The notes below the pieces were generated by a model, which was not told where the DNA came from, searched no databases, and saw only the letters and a program-made list of their open reading frames with translations. DNA of 64,000 nt, taken from NCBI RefSeq assembly GCF_005889725.1, contig NZ_VCKX01000030.1, positions 1 to 64,000 of the forward strand. The letters are read 5' to 3'. The translations under genes and the position numbers were made by a program. Source of the DNA: Nonomuraea zeae (GTDB taxonomy: Bacteria; Actinomycetota; Actinomycetes; Streptosporangiales; Streptosporangiaceae). Shown here in pieces: positions 61,341-64,000 of the stretch. Numbering within the stretch: the stretch's first letter is position 1; the number at the start of each line of letters is the position of its first letter.

Positions 61341-61811
61341 TTATCCCTCGTCCTTGGGCAGGACGGGTTCGAGATGGAACATCCCTGTGACCACCTCGCC
61401 CGGCCCGCGTGCGGGTTCGGTCCGGCCGGCGACGGCGGACAGCACGTCGCGGGCCGTGACCATCCCGATCAGGTCGCCGCCGGACAGCACGGGCACGGCG
61501 TCACACCCGGTGCCGAGCATGATCGCCGCGATGCGCGCCAGCGGGGCTTCGGGCGGCACCGAGGGGCCGCGCTCGCCCTCGATCAGCCGGCTGACCTGGC
61601 GGTTCGACTGCTCCTGCGGCCCGCCCGACCAGGACGCGGCGAGCTGCTCCCTGGTCAGGATGCCGAGCACCCGCCGCCCGTCGACGACGGGCAGATGGTG
61701 GACTCCGGCCCTGCGCATGAGCTCCCAGGCCATCAGCGAGGACTCCTCCGCTTTGACGGCCACCAGCACCCGGCTCATCACGTCCGCGGCGGTCAAGGCT
61801 TGCACGTTCAT
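61341..61811 (-). CDS. tandem CBS domain protein (no BON domain)
   Basis: 156 residues. CBS1 (TAADVMSRVLVAVKAEESSL, GVHHLPVVDGRRVLGILTRE), CBS2 (VPPEAPLARIAAIMLGTGCD, GGDLIGMVTARDVLSAVAG) and a short tail. The start overlaps the usp stop (ATGA), so the nucleotide-binding pair usp-cbs is one transcript under the operator at 62710. The gap to devR (61263-61340) holds a short GCCGCTGCTGTCCC direct repeat. Confidence 0.9.
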   Translation of the reverse strand: MNVQALTAADVMSRVLVAVKAEESSLMAWELMRRAGVHHLPVVDGRRVLGILTREQLAASWSGGPQEQSNRQVSRLIEGERGPSVPPEAPLARIAAIMLGTGCDAVPVLSGGDLIGMVTARDVLSAVAGRTEPARGPGEVVTGMFHLEPVLPKDEG

Positions 61812-62644
61812 GTCCTCTCCTTGGGACGGGGGCGCACGACGGCGACCGGGCACGGCACGTGGTGCAGCACCCCATGGCTCACCGAGCCGAACAACGCCGC
61901 GGCGATACCGCCCAGCCCGCGCGACCCCACCACGAGCAGATCGGCCGTCCTGGCCGCGTGGATCAGAGCGGCCACCGGGTGGTCGCACACCTGCTCGTCG
62001 CTGACCGCGAGGCCGGGGTTGCCCTCCCGCCAGGGCATGATCCGCTCGCGGGTCTCGCGGGCCTCCTCGCGTACGGCGTCCTGGATCAGGCGGCTGTAGG
62101 CGACGGCGTACGGCGAGAAGATCGGCGTCTGCCGGGCCGAGACGACGTGCAGCCGCGCGTCGCGGGCGTGGGCCTGCTCGACGGCGTACGCCATGGCGGC
62201 TTCGGACGGCGCGGACCCGTCGTAGCCGACCACGATCCTGTCGTACCGCACCGGCATGGGCGCGCGGACGACCACCACCGCTCCGGGCGCGTGCCCGGTC
62301 AGGGCCAGGTCCAGCGATCTGACCTTCGCGCCCAGCCCGGTGGAGGCGCTGGCGCCCAGCACGAGGCAGTCGGCCGTGACCGATTCCGCGATCAACGCGT
62401 CGAGCAGACCCCCGCCGAGCAGGTCCGTCGTCACCTCGACATCCGTGGTGAGCGCCAGGACCCGGGCCCGCGCGGCATCCAGCAACGCGGCGCAGGATCC
62501 GGGGCGCTCGCCGTTGCGCCCATGTTCACGCACGTGCACGAGCCGCACGCCCAGGCGCCGCCGCCGCGCGTCGGCGGCGGCCCATTCCACCGCCGCCGTC
62601 GCCGCCACGGACCCGTCCACGCCCACCACGATCTGACCGGCCAT
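61808..62644 (-). CDS. universal stress protein, two UspA domains
   Basis: 278 residues. Domain 1 (IVVGVDGSVAATAAVEWAAA, VLGASASTGLGAKVRSLDLA) has a degraded ATP loop. Domain 2 (RIVVGYDGSAPSEAAMAYAV, VVGSRGLGGIAAALFGSVSH) is intact. Closest in the window to the USP at 35315. GAAGGAG precedes 62644. Confidence 0.93.
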   Translation of the reverse strand: MAGQIVVGVDGSVAATAAVEWAAADARRRRLGVRLVHVREHGRNGERPGSCAALLDAARARVLALTTDVEVTTDLLGGGLLDALIAESVTADCLVLGASASTGLGAKVRSLDLALTGHAPGAVVVVRAPMPVRYDRIVVGYDGSAPSEAAMAYAVEQAHARDARLHVVSARQTPIFSPYAVAYSRLIQDAVREEARETRERIMPWREGNPGLAVSDEQVCDHPVAALIHAARTADLLVVGSRGLGGIAAALFGSVSHGVLHHVPCPVAVVRPRPKERT

Positions 62645-62709
62645 CACGCCGCTCCTTCGCAAGTCGTTCGTCCTGCTCTCACCCTCCTGGAATCCACCTG
62701 ACCGCACCC

Positions 62710-62745
62710 GGGAAGGAAGTCCCTGATCGGGGTGCCGTTGGTCCT
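62710..62745 (-). promoter_or_regulatory. paired DosR-type operator upstream of usp-cbs
   Basis: GGGAAGGAAGTCCC (62710-62723) and GTGCCGTTGGTCCT (62732-62745), centres 22 bp apart. Confidence 0.72.
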
Positions 62746-62873
62746 TTGGACGTGACCCTCGGCAGCGTTCACGAGGTGCGCGGGCCGGGAGCGCGGCGAC
62801 GGGACGCACCCGCGCGCCCGTCAGAAGGCGTACTCGCCGAGGCGGGCGCGCCGGACGATCGAGGGGCCGGGGC

Positions 62874-64000
62874 TCAGAGGGGAACGCGCCAGCGCAGGCG
62901 GGTCCCCCCTCCCTCCGGCGCCTCCAGCACGGCGGTGCCGCCCAGGCGGGTGGCCCGGTCCTCGATGTTGCGCAGGCCGCTGCGGCGTCCGGCCTGGCTC
63001 ACCCCGACGCCGTCGTCGGTCACCACGAGCGTGACCTGACCGCCCGCGACCTCGACGAACACCTCGGCGCGGCGCGCATGCGAGTGGCGCACCACGTTGG
63101 ACAGGGCCTCACGCAGCACGGCCAGCAGGTTCTCGGCCACCGGCGGGGGCACGAGGGTGTCGATCTGTCCTTCCATGCGCAGGCCCGGCGCGAAGCCCAG
63201 GTGGCTGCCCGCGCCCTCCACCAGCTCCACGATCTGCCCGCGCACCCCCTGGGCGGGCTCGTCGAGCGGGCCCTGGAGGGCGAAGATGGACGAGCGGACC
63301 TGCCGGATCGTCTCGTCCAGCTCGTCGATGGTGTGCTGCAGCCGCCTGGCGGCCTCCGGGTGCTCGACCAGGCGGACCGTGCTCATCAGCGTCATCGCGC
63401 TCGCGAACAGGCGCTGGATGACCACGTCGTGCAGGTCCTTGGCGATCCGGTCGCGCTCCTCCAGCAGGCTCAGCCGCTCGGCGTCCCTGCGTGCCTCCGC
63501 CAGCTCCAGCGCGATCGCCGCCTGGTCCGCGAAGGCTTGCAGCGCCTGCTGGTCCGCGCCGCTGAACGGCTGCCGGCCGCTCTGCTTGGCCAGCAGCAGC
63601 ACCCCGCGCACGGCCGACGGCGCGCCCAGCGGGATCATCAGCACGGGGCCGTAGCCCTGCTGCCGGAGCGGCGAGGACGGGTACGAGGCACTCTGCATGT
63701 CCGGCTCGGACAGGGGCTCCCCCCGGGTGAAGACCTCACCGGCGAGCGTGTCCGAGATGTCGAAGACCGTACCGAGCAGGTCCAGCGCGCCGTCGTCCTC
63801 CGCGACCTCCACGACCAGCGCTTGCTTCGACGCGTCGAGCAGCAGCACCAGGACCAGGTCCGCCTCGCACATCTGGCGGGCGCGGGCGGCCACCACGGTC
63901 AGCACCTCGCGCGGGTCGGCGCCGGACAGCAGGCTCGTGGTCACCTCCGACGACGCCTGCAGCCACGTCTCCCTGCGCCGTGACTCCGCATACAGCCGGG
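62874..64000 (-). CDS. devS: DevS/DosS-type sensor histidine kinase (partial, N-terminus outside window)
   Basis: About 375 C-terminal residues are visible. A GAF domain (TTSLLSGADPREVLTVVAAR, FADQAAIALELAEARRDAER) is followed by HisKA_3 with the phospho-His in RIAKDLHDVVIQRLFASAM and an HATPase domain (LREALSNVVRHSHARRAEVF, VVTDDGVGVSQAGRRSGLRN). The in-frame sequence before it (RLYAESRRRETWLQASSEV) is the inter-GAF linker of DosS proteins; the haem-binding first GAF lies beyond 64000. Convergent to devR across the usp-cbs unit rather than in one operon with it. Confidence 0.93.
   Translation of the reverse strand, partial: RLYAESRRRETWLQASSEVTTSLLSGADPREVLTVVAARARQMCEADLVLVLLLDASKQALVVEVAEDDGALDLLGTVFDISDTLAGEVFTRGEPLSEPDMQSASYPSSPLRQQGYGPVLMIPLGAPSAVRGVLLLAKQSGRQPFSGADQQALQAFADQAAIALELAEARRDAERLSLLEERDRIAKDLHDVVIQRLFASAMTLMSTVRLVEHPEAARRLQHTIDELDETIRQVRSSIFALQGPLDEPAQGVRGQIVELVEGAGSHLGFAPGLRMEGQIDTLVPPPVAENLLAVLREALSNVVRHSHARRAEVFVEVAGGQVTLVVTDDGVGVSQAGRRSGLRNIEDRATRLGGTAVLEAPEGGGTRLRWRVPL

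Overview
The window is high-GC actinobacterial DNA. Gene content (DevR/DosR response regulator, F420-type nitroreductase, DUF1918 and DUF1876 proteins, GerMN-like secreted protein) points to a filamentous actinomycete, probably of the Streptosporangiales type; this is inferred from protein resemblance only. Almost all of it reads as one large oxygen-limitation/dormancy (DosR-type) island. A DevR response regulator (60612-61262) and the C-terminal part of a DevS-type histidine kinase (62874-64000) lie at the right end. Across the window about 25 intergenic sites carry a GGGACCTTNGNCCC-like palindrome, usually as two copies with centres about 22 bp apart, very like the mycobacterial DosR box.

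Layout. 1-10100: ftsH (partial) with a DUF1918 gene, phosphoketolase, an ABC exporter, a group-2-like sigma factor with an F420-type nitroreductase, DoxX, a nitroreductase pseudogene and a CBS-BON gene. 10105-18191: an insertion-sequence island bracketed by IS5-type ends. It carries IS3, IS5 and IS256 remnants, a MarR/SDR pair, a GntR-TetR hybrid regulator with a carotenoid oxygenase, and two hypothetical genes. It sits exactly between two DosR-type promoters. 18192-22315: XRE-flavin-oxidoreductase fusion, WS/DGAT acyltransferase, remnants of class I aldolase and of an FAD oxidoreductase, DUF1876. 22467-27925: two CBS-BON genes followed by a group 3b [NiFe] hydrogenase operon (beta, gamma, small, large, protease). 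The converging operon 33424-27928 is usp-hypF-hypC-hypD-hypE. 33500-43800: Hsp20, two Zn alcohol dehydrogenases, two universal stress proteins (35315 and 43087), a GerMN-like secreted protein, a cupin/CMD cluster, a phosphopantetheinyl transferase, a gpsA remnant and a flavodoxin. 43900-54110: P-type ATPase, CBS-BON genes, an array of operator repeats, another universal stress protein, a GNAT-acyl-CoA synthetase (PatA-like) and a possible 31-aa microprotein. 54146-64000: universal stress proteins, a second ABC exporter, a HAD pseudoenzyme, an Acg-type nitroreductase, more CBS-BON genes, devR and devS.

How the parts fit. The proposed logic is that hypoxia or redox stress signals through DevS to DevR, which binds the paired boxes. 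That would switch on hydrogen/NAD(P)H cycling (group 3b hydrogenase plus its own Hyp set), fermentative carbon flow (phosphoketolase, alcohol dehydrogenases, GNAT-acyl-CoA synthetase), lipid storage (WS/DGAT), protein protection (Hsp20, FtsH, DUF1876) and nucleotide-sensing proteins (five two-domain universal stress proteins and about ten CBS proteins). The island is also eroding: at least seven regulon-type genes are truncated, internally deleted or frameshifted. All functions are inferred from sequence; none has been tested here.
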